Program-made: the position numbers and the translations under genes
Shown: one piece after another, positions 33,703 to 42,646 of the stretch
How the letters are laid out: every line of letters starts with the position of its first letter
How positions within the stretch are numbered: the stretch's first letter is position 1
Notes under the pieces: model-generated
Databases searched by the model: none
What the model saw: only the letters and a program-made list of their open reading frames with translations
What the model was told of the DNA's origin: nothing
Assembly (NCBI RefSeq): GCF_027924565.1
Contig: NZ_AP027041.1
Span: 3,286,001 to 3,350,000 of the forward strand
Source: Lysobacter auxotrophicus
GTDB taxonomy: Bacteria > Pseudomonadota > Gammaproteobacteria > Xanthomonadales > Xanthomonadaceae
Direction: 5' to 3'
Length of the DNA: 64,000 nt

Positions 33703-35997
33703 TCACCAGCTCACCGACAGGCTGACGCCGATGTTGCGGCCGGCGCTGGTGTAGCGGTCTAGCACGGTGCTGCTCGCGAGCGTGCCGGCCGGCACGTCGG
33801 TCGCGTCCCAGTACGTGCGATCGGCGAGGTTGAACACGCCCACGTCGAACACCGCGCCCGGCGCGAAGTTCCAATGCGCGAGCAGGTCGGCGACGCCGTA
33901 GCCCGGCACCTCGAACAGGTTCCCCGCCGGCAGGTCGTCCTTGCGTCCGGCGAAGCGGCCGGCGAGCTCGATGCCCCAGGCGTCGGCGTCGTATGCGATG
34001 CCGATCGTCGCGCGCAGCGGATCGATCGACGGCAGCGGATCGTTCGTCGTGCGGTCCTCGCCCTTCGACCACGAAGCGGCGCCGCGGATCGACCATCCCG
34101 CCAGCGTGTCGCTGTATGCGCCGAGGTCCACGCCGCCGCGCGCTTCGACGCCATGGATTTGCGCGTCCTCGATGTTCTGCGACTGGAACACGATCAGCGG
34201 CGTCTGCGGCGGCGCACTCACCTGCACCGACGATTCGATGAAATCGTCGTAGCGGTTGTAATAGGCGGAGACTTCGGCATAGACGGCCTCGTTCGAGAAA
34301 CGCAGGCCGAACTCGACGCCGTTGCTCTTCTCCGGCTTGAGGTCCGGGTTCGGGATGGCCGTGTAGCCGAACTGCAGGTTGGTGAACCCGAGGTTGACGT
34401 CGCTGTAGGGCGGCGCGCGGAAACCATGCTGGTAGCCACCGAACAGCGACCAGTCCTCGTTGAAATGCCACACGGCGCCGAGCTTGGGCGACACGCTGGT
34501 TTCGCTCAGCTTCGCCACTTCGACGCCAGGATTGTCCTCGGCGAAGATGGAATCGGGCTTCGGCTCCAGCTTGTAGTAGTCCACGCGCACGGCGGGGATC
34601 AGGCGGAATGCGCCGCCCGCGAAGGACATCTCGTCCTGCACGAACACCGCCGCCTGCGTGGTGTCGCTGACGGGGAAATCGCGCACCGGGAAGACGTCGG
34701 GCGAGATCACGTTGGTCACCGCGCCGGTCAGCAGGTTGGCCGCGCGGCCATCGCGCTTCTGCCTGAATTGCGTACGCGTGAGTTCGACGCCGTAGGTGAT
34801 GGCATGTTCGACCGATCCGCCGGCGAGGTCCTTGTGCAGCACGGCGTCGAAGCCGGTCAGGCGCTGGTCGAAATTGAATTTGCGTTCGCGCAGCACGGGG
34901 TTGATCGCCACGCCGCCGCGCAGCGTGGCGCGCTCCTCGCGCGTGCGCTGCGTGGTCTCGCTGTCCTGCCGATAGAGCTGCCATTGCAGCGAATCGGCGA
35001 ATGTCGCGTCGAGCGCATCGACTTCGTGTGAGAACGCCACGCGCGCGCGGGTCTGCCTGTCGTCGCCGGTCTGCGATGCGATGCGCACGGACGCCGGAGT
35101 GCCGGGGATCGTCGACGTGTCGCCGATCGCGTTGAGTACGTCCGTGTCGACGTCGTCCTCGTTGCCCTCGACGGTGAGTTTGAAGCGCTGGTGCTCGCTC
35201 GTGGCGAACACGAGCTTGGCCAGCAGGCTGCGGCCGTCGGCCTCCTGCGGATTGGGCGCGGTGCGCGAGGCGCCGGTGCTGCGGTTTTCGCCCATGTTCT
35301 CGCGCTCCTGGCTTTGGTGATGTCCGACCGCGACCAGGCCCGACCAGCGCTCGCCGCCGAACGCCGCGGTCGCACCGCCGAAGAGGCCGTTGTCCTCGCC
35401 GAAGTAACCGAACTTCAAGCCGAAGTAGGCGTCCTTGCCGTCCGCCAGGTAATCCGACGGGTCCTTGGTCACGAACGACACCACGCCGCCCAGCGCGTCG
35501 GAGCCGTAGAGCGCGCTGCCCGGGCCGCGCACGACTTCGACCGCCTTGAGCGTGTCGAGGTCGACGAAGTTGCGGTTGGCCTTGGAGAAGCTGCCGATCG
35601 AGAACGCGTCCGGCACGGCGATGCCGTCGGTCTCGATGCGCACGCGGTTGCCGCCCAGGCCGCGGATGCGGATGTCGCCCAGGCCGCCGAACCGGCCCGA
35701 ACCGCCGGACACCGTGATGCCGGGCTCGTAGCGGAACAGGTCCTTCAGGTCGCGCACGAGGTGGCGGTCCATCTCGTCGCGATCGATCGCGGTCACGACG
35801 TTCGGTACGTCGTCCAACGCGCGTTGCGTCAGCGTGGCGGTGACGACGATGCGGTCGAGCTCGCTGGCGGACACGGCGCCCGCGGCGGCAGTGGAAAGCG
35901 CCGGGTCGCTTCCTTCGGGCGTCGCGTCGTTGGCGAGGGCGACGGTGGGAATGGCGAGCAGCAAAGCAAGGGCAAGGGTGTTGCGGACAGGGTGCAT
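33703..35997 (-). CDS. TonB-dependent heme/hemoglobin receptor
   Basis: 764-residue outer-membrane receptor of the hemoglobin/transferrin/lactoferrin group. Signal peptide ends near residue 22 (LALLLAIPTVALAN). The TonB box is ELDRIVVTAT. The plug is clear (VEVVRGPGSALYGSDALGGV), and the barrel contains YQHGFRAPPYSDVNLGF, which matches the FRAP motif of heme receptors, together with NPDLKPEKSNGVEFGLR; a conserved histidine in the FRAP/NPNL region fits heme transfer. The start follows the hemP gene by 191 bp with a strong hairpin between. Regulation by Fur through the hemP promoter is likely. Confidence 0.92.
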   Translation of the reverse strand: MHPVRNTLALALLLAIPTVALANDATPEGSDPALSTAAAGAVSASELDRIVVTATLTQRALDDVPNVVTAIDRDEMDRHLVRDLKDLFRYEPGITVSGGSGRFGGLGDIRIRGLGGNRVRIETDGIAVPDAFSIGSFSKANRNFVDLDTLKAVEVVRGPGSALYGSDALGGVVSFVTKDPSDYLADGKDAYFGLKFGYFGEDNGLFGGATAAFGGERWSGLVAVGHHQSQERENMGENRSTGASRTAPNPQEADGRSLLAKLVFATSEHQRFKLTVEGNEDDVDTDVLNAIGDTSTIPGTPASVRIASQTGDDRQTRARVAFSHEVDALDATFADSLQWQLYRQDSETTQRTREERATLRGGVAINPVLRERKFNFDQRLTGFDAVLHKDLAGGSVEHAITYGVELTRTQFRQKRDGRAANLLTGAVTNVISPDVFPVRDFPVSDTTQAAVFVQDEMSFAGGAFRLIPAVRVDYYKLEPKPDSIFAEDNPGVEVAKLSETSVSPKLGAVWHFNEDWSLFGGYQHGFRAPPYSDVNLGFTNLQFGYTAIPNPDLKPEKSNGVEFGLRFSNEAVYAEVSAYYNRYDDFIESSVQVSAPPQTPLIVFQSQNIEDAQIHGVEARGGVDLGAYSDTLAGWSIRGAASWSKGEDRTTNDPLPSIDPLRATIGIAYDADAWGIELAGRFAGRKDDLPAGNLFEVPGYGVADLLAHWNFAPGAVFDVGVFNLADRTYWDATDVPAGTLASSTVLDRYTSAGRNIGVSLSVSW

Positions 35998-36157
35998 GCG
36001 CGGTCTCGGAGTGATTCCGAGGCGGGCTGGCAGCCGTCGCCGGCCGGCTTGCTTGCCTTGGGAGAGAGAGGTTGAAGAGAGAGAGGTGTAGAGATATGCC
36101 GCCGTGCGGCCGTGCGCGGCGTTCCTTCCCCAAGGAGTCGCCGCGCGTCGTGCATCG

Positions 36158-36177
36158 CGGCGGCCGTGCGGCCGCCG
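36158..36177 (-). other. Hairpin between hemP and receptor gene
   Basis: CGGCGGCC-GTGC-GGCCGCCG, a perfect 8-bp stem just past the hemP stop codon with no T run. It may stabilise the hemP message or attenuate reading into the receptor gene. Confidence 0.55.
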
Positions 36178-36188
36178 TCAGGGAAGGA

Positions 36189-36413
36189 TTACTTGGTGAG
36201 GATCAGCTTGTCGTTGCGCGTGTGGCGCAGACGGTAGACCTCGTCGCCGTGGCGGATCAGCACTTCGCGGCCGCCGCGGAGCAGGTCGTCGCTGTCGAGC
36301 AGGCCCTGCGCGAACGACGCGGGCATGGACGGGACGGCGGCGACGGCCGCGATGGGCGGCGACAGGCGTTCGGTACGGGGCTTGAGCTGCAGCAGCGTGG
36401 GGCGCGTCGACAT
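36189..36413 (-). CDS. hemP: HemP/HmuP hemin-uptake regulator protein
   Basis: 74-residue small cytoplasmic protein. The C-terminal HemP signature is complete: REVLIRHGDEVYRLRHTRND followed by KLILTK. HmuP proteins are needed for, or activate, heme-receptor expression in several proteobacteria. It is the first gene after a Fur-box promoter and precedes the heme receptor. Normal family length is 50-80 residues. Confidence 0.92.
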   Translation of the reverse strand: MSTRPTLLQLKPRTERLSPPIAAVAAVPSMPASFAQGLLDSDDLLRGGREVLIRHGDEVYRLRHTRNDKLILTK

Positions 36414-36443
36414 GGGCGTGGCTCGTTCGAGGGCTCGCCACGG

Positions 36444-36471
36444 ATGATAATGATTCTCATTTGACAGTCAA
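36444..36471 (-). promoter_or_regulatory. Fur-regulated promoter of hemP
   Basis: Reverse strand TTGACT (36471-36466), 16-bp spacer, TATCAT (36449-36444). A Fur box GATAATGATTCTCATTTGA overlaps it at 36446-36464 and matches 14 of 19 bases of the consensus. Iron-bound Fur would occlude the promoter. Confidence 0.85.
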
Positions 36472-36488
36472 CCCGCCCCGCCGACCGC

Positions 36489-37457
36489 TTATCCGACGGC
36501 GGCCTCGACGCGCTGCCAGTCGCTTTCCGACAGGCGTTCCGAAAGCTCGAGCGCTTCCAGGTTCTGGATCAGCTGTTCGGGCCTGCTCGCGCCGAGGATC
36601 ACGCTCGACACGTGCGGATTGCGCAGGCACCACGCGATGGCGAGTGGCGCCGGCGCGACGCCGAGTTCCTGCGCGGTCGCGACGAAGCGACGCGCGCGTT
36701 CCACCCGCGCGCCCTCCTCGCCCAGCACGGAACGCTGCAGCCAGCCGAGCCCTTCGCGCCCGAGGCGCGCTTCGGTCGGCACGCCGGCGTTGTACTTGCC
36801 GGTCAGCAGGCCCGACGCCAGCGGCGACCAGATCGTCGTGCCCAGGCCGTACTCGGCGTAGAGCGGCGCATATTCGAGTTCGACGCGTTCGCGATGCAGC
36901 AGGTTGTACTGCGGCTGCTCCATCGTGGGGGCGTACCAGTTGCGTGCGTGCGCAATGCGGTGCGCGTCGCGGATCTGCGCCGCGGTCCACTCCGACGTGC
37001 CCCAGTACAGGATCTTGCCCTGGCGGATCAGCGCGTCCATCGCGCCGACGGTTTCCTCGATCGGCGTGTCGGGATCGGGGCGATGGCAGTAGTAGAGGTC
37101 GAGCGTTTCCACGCGCAGCCGCTTCAGCGCGGCGTGGCAGGCATCGGTGACGTGCTTGCGCGAAAGACCGCGCTGCGTCGGCCCGGGCTGGTCGACCGCG
37201 CCGAAGTACACCTTGCTCGACACGCAGAACCCGTCGCGCGGCAGGCGCAGGTCGGCGATGACGTCGCCCATGACCTTCTCCGCTTCGCCGTTCGCGTAGG
37301 TCTCGGCGTTGTCGAAGAAGTTGATGCCGTTGTCCCAGGCCGCGGCGACGAGGTCCCGCGCGGTCGAACGCCCGATCTGGGCCCCGAAGGTAAGCCAGGC
37401 GCCAAAGGACAGCGCGGAAAGTTGCAGGCCGGACGAGCCGAGGCGGCGGTATTGCAT
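36489..37457 (-). CDS. Aldo/keto reductase (Kv-beta-like)
   Basis: 322-residue NADPH-dependent oxidoreductase of the AKR6/potassium-channel beta-subunit-like group. TIM-barrel active-site residues are visible in order: Asp in FFDNAETYANG with the catalytic Tyr, Lys in SSKVYFG, and His in YYCHRPD. Cofactor-binding segments are YWGTSEW and SSVILGASRPEQL. The start at 37457 gives the usual MxYRRLGxSGLQ beginning. Substrate unknown. It ends shortly before the hemP promoter; divergent from the riboswitch-controlled exporter. Confidence 0.93.
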   Translation of the reverse strand: MQYRRLGSSGLQLSALSFGAWLTFGAQIGRSTARDLVAAAWDNGINFFDNAETYANGEAEKVMGDVIADLRLPRDGFCVSSKVYFGAVDQPGPTQRGLSRKHVTDACHAALKRLRVETLDLYYCHRPDPDTPIEETVGAMDALIRQGKILYWGTSEWTAAQIRDAHRIAHARNWYAPTMEQPQYNLLHRERVELEYAPLYAEYGLGTTIWSPLASGLLTGKYNAGVPTEARLGREGLGWLQRSVLGEEGARVERARRFVATAQELGVAPAPLAIAWCLRNPHVSSVILGASRPEQLIQNLEALELSERLSESDWQRVEAAVG

Positions 37458-37527
37458 GGGAAGGCTCCGGAGGATCGGAAAGGCGGGCTCATTCAGTTTA
37501 GCCCTGCCGCTGTGCGCGCCCGGTGGG

Positions 37528-37533
37528 TACAAT
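37528..37533 (+). promoter_or_regulatory. -10 element of the riboswitch transcript
   Basis: TACAAT, about 20 nt before the riboswitch core. No good -35 was found. Confidence 0.5.
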
Positions 37534-37549
37534 GCGCGCACTTCCTCCT

Positions 37550-37722
37550 CCGGGGAGTAGCCCATCCGCCACACCGGCGGAGACCCGCGTCAACACACTT
37601 GGCCCACAGGCCATGGCGCGGGAGCGGCAGCCAGCCGACGCCTTCGGGCTCCGGCGAGCGACCACGGGCAAGACCGAAGGCAGGCGTCGCGCGAGCAACT
37701 GGCATCCGCCGGGTCGGGCCGC
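37550..37722 (+). ncRNA. yybP-ykoY manganese riboswitch
   Basis: Conserved parts are present in order: CGGGGAGTAG at 37551-37560, GTCAACACAC near 37589-37598, and GGCAAGACCGAAGGC near 37668-37682. Stems fall between them and an expression platform lies before the ATG at 37773. This class binds Mn2+ and controls manganese exporters; the Xanthomonas homologue has been studied structurally. The ends given are approximate. Confidence 0.87.
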
Positions 37723-37772
37723 GTGACGGCTGCCTTTCGCGTCCACGCGAAAGCCCGACCCCGGAGCCCTGC

Positions 37773-38351
37773 ATGGATCACTTTCCCCTGCTCACCGCCG
37801 CGATTTCCGCCGGCACGGTTGCGCTTGCCGAAATCGGCGACAAGACGCAGCTGCTCGCGCTGCTGCTGGCGGCGCGCTTCCGCAAGCCGCTGCCGATCAT
37901 CGCCGGCATTCTCGTCGCGACGCTGCTCAACCACGCGTTGGCCGGCTGGTTCGGCACGCTGGTGGCGCAATGGCTGACGCCCCAGGTGCTGCGCTGGGTC
38001 GTGGCGATCAGCTTCCTCGCCGTCGCGATGTGGACGCTCAAGCCGGACAAGCTGGACGAAGGCGAGGAATCGCTGCCGGCGCGTGGCGCGTTCGTCGCCA
38101 CGACGTTCGCCTTCTTCCTGGCCGAGATCGGCGACAAGACGCAGGTCGCGACCGTGCTGCTGGCCGCCAAGTACTCGCCGCTGTGGGAAGTGGTCGTGGG
38201 CACGACGGTCGGCATGCTGCTGGCGAACGTGCCGGTGGTGCTGCTGGGCAGCAAGCTGGCCGACCGCCTGCCGCTGAAGGCGGCCCGCTACACGGCGGCG
38301 GTGGTGTTCCTCGCGCTGGCGGCGTGGGCCGCGGTGCGCGGGATTTCGTAA
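37773..38351 (+). CDS. TMEM165/GDT1-family manganese exporter
   Basis: 192-residue inner-membrane protein with six predicted helices in two similar halves, each containing the family motif E-x-G-D-K-T (AEIGDKTQ at 20-26 and 118-124). The motif acids and Thr coordinate the cation. The family exports Mn2+ in bacteria. The upstream yybP-ykoY riboswitch, which turns such genes on when manganese is high, strongly supports that role here. The start at 37773 follows CGGAGCC. Confidence 0.93.
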   Translation: MDHFPLLTAAISAGTVALAEIGDKTQLLALLLAARFRKPLPIIAGILVATLLNHALAGWFGTLVAQWLTPQVLRWVVAISFLAVAMWTLKPDKLDEGEESLPARGAFVATTFAFFLAEIGDKTQVATVLLAAKYSPLWEVVVGTTVGMLLANVPVVLLGSKLADRLPLKAARYTAAVVFLALAAWAAVRGIS

Positions 38352-38469
38352 GCGACGCACGCGCAGCCGCGCGCCTTCGCTGCGGCAAAGGCGGCGCGGC
38401 CGCACGGAAAGCCGCCCGGGCGCGCTATGCTCGGCGCGGCCCGTGAGGGCCGGCAAGCGGGGGAAGCGC

Positions 38470-39606
38470 ATGCTCGGAACCGGCGGAAGGGTCCGCGACG
38501 TCGTCGCCGCGCTGTTGGCGCGGCCGGACGAAATCATGTTGGAGATCGGCGCCGGCGGCGAGCTGATGGTCGCGCGCCTGCGCGTGGTCATCGCGGCGAT
38601 GCTGCTGGTGCTGCCGGTGACGAACGCGCTCGGCGGCGGCAGCGTCAAGGACACGCTGGTCGGCCTGGGCGGCGCGATCGTGGTCAACATCTTCGCGCAC
38701 CTGTGGCTCGCGCTCGCGCGGCGTCGCCGACTGTTCCGCTGGCTGCCGTTCGCATCTTCCGCGTTCGACGTCACCGCCACCACGGTGCTGCTGATCATCC
38801 TCGCCGCCGACCACCTGCCGGCCGGCCTGAACAACCTGACGGCCTGGTGCGGCTATGTGGTGGCGATCGTGTTGACCGCGCCGCGCAGCGACGGCCGTAT
38901 CGCGCTGTTCGCGGGCGCATTGGCGATCGGCCAGTACTGCCTGCTGGCGGCCTGGGTGTTCGCCACGGCGGGCTCGCCCGAGCAGCTGATTTCCAGCGAC
39001 TACGGCGCGATCACCCTGCCCGGCCAGCTGCAGCGCGTGATCCTGCTCGGGGTGTTCACGCTGATCACGGCGATGGTCGTCTACCGCATGCAGCGGCTGG
39101 TGGAGATGTCCGGCACCGACGGCCTCACCCGCCTGCCCAACCGCACCTGGCTGATGTACCGCGTGCCGCGCCTGTTCGACAGCGTCCGCCACGACGGCGA
39201 CAGCCTCACGCTGGCGCTGATCGACCTGGACCACTTCAAGCGCATCAACGACGCCCACGGGCACCACGCGGGCGATCGCGCGCTGCGGCACGTCGTGTCG
39301 GTGCTGCGCGAGCTTGCCGAACCGGGCGAATGGCTGGTGCGGATCGGCGGCGAGGAATTCGTGCTGCTGCTGCGCAAGCCGATCGGCACCGCCTGGGAAC
39401 GCGTGGATGCGATCCGCCGCGCGCTCGGCGAGCGGCCGTTCGAACCCGAGCGCGGCGCCGACAACGTGGCGCTGAGCTTCAGCGCCGGGCTGGCCGGGTT
39501 CCCGCACGAGGGCTCGGATCTTTCGCGCCTGCTCCGCCGGGCGGACGGTCGCCTCCAGCAGGCCAAGCTGCAGGGGCGGAACAAGGTCGTCGCGCGGGAT
39601 ACCTGA
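38470..39606 (+). CDS. Membrane GGDEF diguanylate cyclase
   Basis: 378 residues. About six transmembrane helices occupy residues 35-205, followed by a GGDEF domain. The domain has the inhibitory/substrate-binding features (DGLTRLPNR, LIDLDHFKRINDAHGHHAGD) and an intact active loop GGEEF (RIGGEEFVLLL), so it should make cyclic di-GMP. An I-site RxxD is not obvious. The ATG at 38470 follows GGGGGAAG and is preferred over a GTG at 38443. The N-terminal membrane sensor is of unknown type. No EAL domain is present. Confidence 0.92.
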   Translation: MLGTGGRVRDVVAALLARPDEIMLEIGAGGELMVARLRVVIAAMLLVLPVTNALGGGSVKDTLVGLGGAIVVNIFAHLWLALARRRRLFRWLPFASSAFDVTATTVLLIILAADHLPAGLNNLTAWCGYVVAIVLTAPRSDGRIALFAGALAIGQYCLLAAWVFATAGSPEQLISSDYGAITLPGQLQRVILLGVFTLITAMVVYRMQRLVEMSGTDGLTRLPNRTWLMYRVPRLFDSVRHDGDSLTLALIDLDHFKRINDAHGHHAGDRALRHVVSVLRELAEPGEWLVRIGGEEFVLLLRKPIGTAWERVDAIRRALGERPFEPERGADNVALSFSAGLAGFPHEGSDLSRLLRRADGRLQQAKLQGRNKVVARDT

Positions 39607-39806
39607 CGGGTCTTACCCCCTGACGCGCATTTTTCTGACAGCACGCCGCGGCGAGCCCCTGTGGACGCGCCCGCCGCCGCGGCCGCTCGAGCTCGTCGTA
39701 AACTACGCGCCGCCGCAGCCGTGACCCGCCCCCGCGAGGGCTCAGGCCGCATCATTCCTGAACGACAAGACTCGCTGCCGGCCGCCGGTTGCAGGGGAGA
39801 AACTGA

Positions 39807-41105
39807 GTGGAAGCCATTACCCGGGTGGCCTTTGGCCTGTTTGGTCTTGCGGTGCTCATCGGCATCGCGTGGCTGTTCTCGAACAACAAGCGCCGCGTGG
39901 ACTGGAAGCTGGTGATCACCGGCGTGAGCCTGCAGGTCGCCTTCGCCGCGCTGGTGCTGCTGGTCCCGGGCGGCAAGGACGTGTTCGACGCCATCGGCCA
40001 CGGCTTCGTGAAGGTGCTCAGCTTCGTCGGCGAAGGCTCGAAGTTCATCTTCGGCAACCTGATGGACGTGAACACCTACGGCTTCATCTTCGCCTTCCAG
40101 GTGCTGCCGACCATCATCTTCTTCGCCGCGCTGATGGGCGTGCTCTACCACCTGGGCGTGATGCAGGCGGTCGTGCGCGGCATGGCGTGGGTGATCACCA
40201 AGGTGATGCGCGTGTCCGGCGCGGAAACCACCAGCGTCTGCGCCAGCGTCTTCATCGGCCAGACCGAGGCGCCGCTGACGGTGCGTCCGTACATCCCGAA
40301 GATGACCGAGTCGGAGCTGATCACGATGATGATCGGCGGCATGGCGCACATCGCCGGCGGCGTGCTCGCCGCGTACGTGGGCATGCTCGGCGGCGGCGAC
40401 CCGGAGCAGCAGGCGTTCTACGCCAAGCACCTGCTCGCGGCGTCGATCATGGCCGCGCCGGCGACGCTGGTCATCGCCAAGATCCTCATCCCCGAAACCG
40501 GCGAGCCGCTCACGCGCGGCACGGTCAAGATGGAAGTGGAGAAGAACACCGCCAACATCATCGACGCCGCCGCGGCGGGCGCCGGCGACGGCCTGCGGCT
40601 GGCGCTGAACATCGGCGCGATGCTGCTGGCCTTCATCGCGCTGATCGCGCTGGTGAACTGGCCGCTGTCGTGGTTCGGCGACGTCACCGGCATCTCGGCG
40701 GCGATCGGCAAGCCGTTCGACCTCGCGACGATCTTCGGCTACGTGCTCGCGCCGCTGGCGTGGGTGATCGGTACGCCGTGGCAGGACGCGTCCACCGTCG
40801 GCAGCCTGATCGGCCAGAAGATCGTGATCAACGAATTCGTCGCGTACCTGCAGCTGGCCGACATCGTCAACGGCAAGGTCGACGGCGTGACGCTGACCGA
40901 CCAGGGCCGCCTGATCGCCACCTACGCGCTGTGCGGCTTCGCCAACTTCTCCTCGATCGCGATCCAGATCGGCGGCATCGGCGGCCTGGCGCCGGAACGT
41001 CGCCAGGACCTCGCGCGCTTCGGCCTGCGCGCGGTGCTCGGCGGTTCGATCGCGACGTTCATGACGGCGACGATTGCCGGCGTGCTGACGTGGTTCGGCA
41101 GCTGA
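39807..41105 (+). CDS. Concentrative nucleoside transporter (CNT/NupC family)
   Basis: 432-residue inner-membrane nucleoside:cation symporter. GTG start at 39807 after GGGGAGA. Family blocks: Q-x-E-A-P-L (FIGQTEAPLTVRPYI, about 150-164), which holds nucleoside-binding residues, and LCGFANFSSIAIQIGGIGGL in the C-terminal half. About eight or nine helices. A ribokinase gene follows 77 bp downstream, which fits salvage of imported nucleosides. Confidence 0.95.
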   Translation: MEAITRVAFGLFGLAVLIGIAWLFSNNKRRVDWKLVITGVSLQVAFAALVLLVPGGKDVFDAIGHGFVKVLSFVGEGSKFIFGNLMDVNTYGFIFAFQVLPTIIFFAALMGVLYHLGVMQAVVRGMAWVITKVMRVSGAETTSVCASVFIGQTEAPLTVRPYIPKMTESELITMMIGGMAHIAGGVLAAYVGMLGGGDPEQQAFYAKHLLAASIMAAPATLVIAKILIPETGEPLTRGTVKMEVEKNTANIIDAAAAGAGDGLRLALNIGAMLLAFIALIALVNWPLSWFGDVTGISAAIGKPFDLATIFGYVLAPLAWVIGTPWQDASTVGSLIGQKIVINEFVAYLQLADIVNGKVDGVTLTDQGRLIATYALCGFANFSSIAIQIGGIGGLAPERRQDLARFGLRAVLGGSIATFMTATIAGVLTWFGS

Positions 41106-41182
41106 GGCGCCATGCTTCGTGATCGGGGATGCGTGATTCGAGAATGCGCAACCCCGCCACGGAGTTCCTTCTGGATGAAGCG

Positions 41183-42181
41183 ATGAGCCCGTCTCCTGCG
41201 AATCACGAATCACGAATCACGCATCACGTCCTAGTCGTCGGCTCGTTCAACGTCGACCACGTCTGGACGGTCGCTTCCCTGCCGCGGCCGGGCGAGACGC
41301 TCAGCGGGCACTACCACACCGGGCCGGGCGGCAAGGGGTTCAACCAGGCCACGGCCGCGGTGCGCGCCGGCGCTTCGACGACCTTCGTCTGCGCGCTGGG
41401 CGAGGATCTGGGCGGGCAGCTCGCACGGGCGCTCGCGGCCGCAGACGGGCTGGATCTTCGCGAACATTCCAGCGAGGCGCCGACCGGCACCGCCGGCATC
41501 TACGTCGACCACGACGGCCGCAATTCGATCGTGATCGGCCCGGGCGCGAACGCCGACCTGCCGCTCGCGCATGTGCAGGCGCAGCGCGATGGCATTCACG
41601 CCGCGCACGTGCTGCTGGCGCAGCTGGAATCGCCGCTGGCGTCGATCGAAGCGGCGTTCGCGATCGCACGCGAGGCAGGCGTGCGGACCATGCTCAATCC
41701 CGCACCGGCCGATGCGCAGGTGCCGGCATCGCTGCTCGCGCTGAGCGACGTGATCACGCCGAACGAAACCGAGTTCTGCGCGCAACTGGCGCGCCACGTC
41801 GGCGAACGCGTGGACGCCTCCACCGTGGCGTCCCGCGACGACGACACGTTGCACGCCTGGTGCCGCCGCCTGCTGCCGCACGGCACGGTCGTGGTGACGC
41901 TCGGCGCCGCCGGGTGCTTCGTTTCGCATGCGGACGGCGCGCTCCATCGCGATGCCCGCACGCATTACCGCGTGGCCGCGGCGAAGGTGCAGCCGCACGA
42001 CACCACCGGCGCGGGCGACGCGTTCAACGGCGCGCTCGCGGCCTCATGGGCGCTGCGTCCGGACGCGGCGTTCGCCGACCACCTGCATTACGCGAACCGC
42101 TACGCGGCGCTTTCGACCGAGCGCGCCGGTGCGGCGGTTTCCATGCCGCGGGATGAGGAAGTGCGCGCGCGCTTCGCTTGA
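41183..42181 (+). CDS. rbsK: Ribokinase (PfkB family)
   Basis: 332 residues. Phosphorylates ribose at O5 with ATP. PfkB landmarks: the N-terminal GSFNVDHVWTV with PGPGGKGFNQA-type block (TGPGGKGFNQATAAVRAGA, about 49-67), TPNETE (VITPNETEFCAQL), and the C-terminal signature DTTGAGDAFNGALAASW with the catalytic Asp. The ATG at 41183 places the sugar-kinase fold about 17 residues in. Those first residues are encoded partly by four tandem 7-bp units, which is unusual. Downstream of the nucleoside transporter, consistent with pentose salvage. Confidence 0.9.
   Translation: MSPSPANHESRITHHVLVVGSFNVDHVWTVASLPRPGETLSGHYHTGPGGKGFNQATAAVRAGASTTFVCALGEDLGGQLARALAAADGLDLREHSSEAPTGTAGIYVDHDGRNSIVIGPGANADLPLAHVQAQRDGIHAAHVLLAQLESPLASIEAAFAIAREAGVRTMLNPAPADAQVPASLLALSDVITPNETEFCAQLARHVGERVDASTVASRDDDTLHAWCRRLLPHGTVVVTLGAAGCFVSHADGALHRDARTHYRVAAAKVQPHDTTGAGDAFNGALAASWALRPDAAFADHLHYANRYAALSTERAGAAVSMPRDEEVRARFA
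41200..41227 (+). repeat. Four 7-bp tandem units at 5' end of ribokinase gene
   Basis: GAATCAC three times (41200-41220), then GCATCAC (41221-41227). It lies 17 bp inside the coding region. The unit length is not a multiple of three. Confidence 0.85.
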
Positions 42182-42206
42182 GCTTTCAGCCGTCACCCGC
42201 AGAGTG

Positions 42207-42516
42207 GACTCCCTCCCCTGCATGCAGGGGAGGGTTGGGGAGGGGTGCAGTGCACGGCGCCAAGCGCTGACAGTCGCCTCGATCGGCCAAGAGCCGGTAC
42301 CAACCGCATCACTGCATCGCATGTCTTGCCCCTCACCCCAACCCCTCTCCCGTTGGGAGAGGGGCTTTGAGCATTCGGCGCATCACTGCACCGCGCGTCC
42401 CGACCCTCACCCCAACCCCTCTCCCGTTGGGAGAGGGGCTTTGAGCATTGGGCGCATCACTGCACCGCGCGTCCCGCCCCTCACTCCAACCCCTCTCCCG
42501 GTGGGAGAGGGGCTGA
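42207..42516. repeat. Composite intergenic repeat with 74-bp tandem units
   Basis: A perfect 24-bp palindrome at 42211-42234 (CCCTCCCCTGCA and its complement) begins the element. A spacer follows, then a block CCTCACCCCAACCCCTCTCCC...GGGAGAGGGGCT repeated at 42331, 42405 and 42479, an exact period of 74 bp (third copy partial). The outline recurs in reverse orientation at 49856-50026. The stretch 42182-42594 carries no gene. Confidence 0.85.
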
Positions 42517-42594
42517 AGGCCGCTGCGCCACTGCCCGACCCAGGGGCTGAAAGCTGCGCCCAGCCGCCCGCTAGCACAAACTCTCGATCTATCA

Positions 42595-42613
42595 AATAAG
42601 AATTATTCGCATT
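42595..42613 (+). promoter_or_regulatory. Fur box upstream of TonB siderophore receptor
   Basis: AATAAGAATTATTCGCATT, which differs at two positions from the common AATGAGAATTATTCTCATT form. It lies 34 bp before the chosen ATG. The gene should be repressed under high iron. Confidence 0.82.
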
Positions 42614-42646
42614 AACATGGCGGGCTTTCGACGTCCTGGAATCCCG

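Noticed and set aside
32714-36133. One giant reverse gene spanning DUF6607 and the heme receptor
   Set aside because: The frame upstream of 33661 is an out-of-frame shadow of the receptor; two separate genes with signal peptides fit better.
42331-42516. CRISPR array
   Set aside because: The 74-bp units are contiguous tandem copies without unique spacers, and no cas genes are present.
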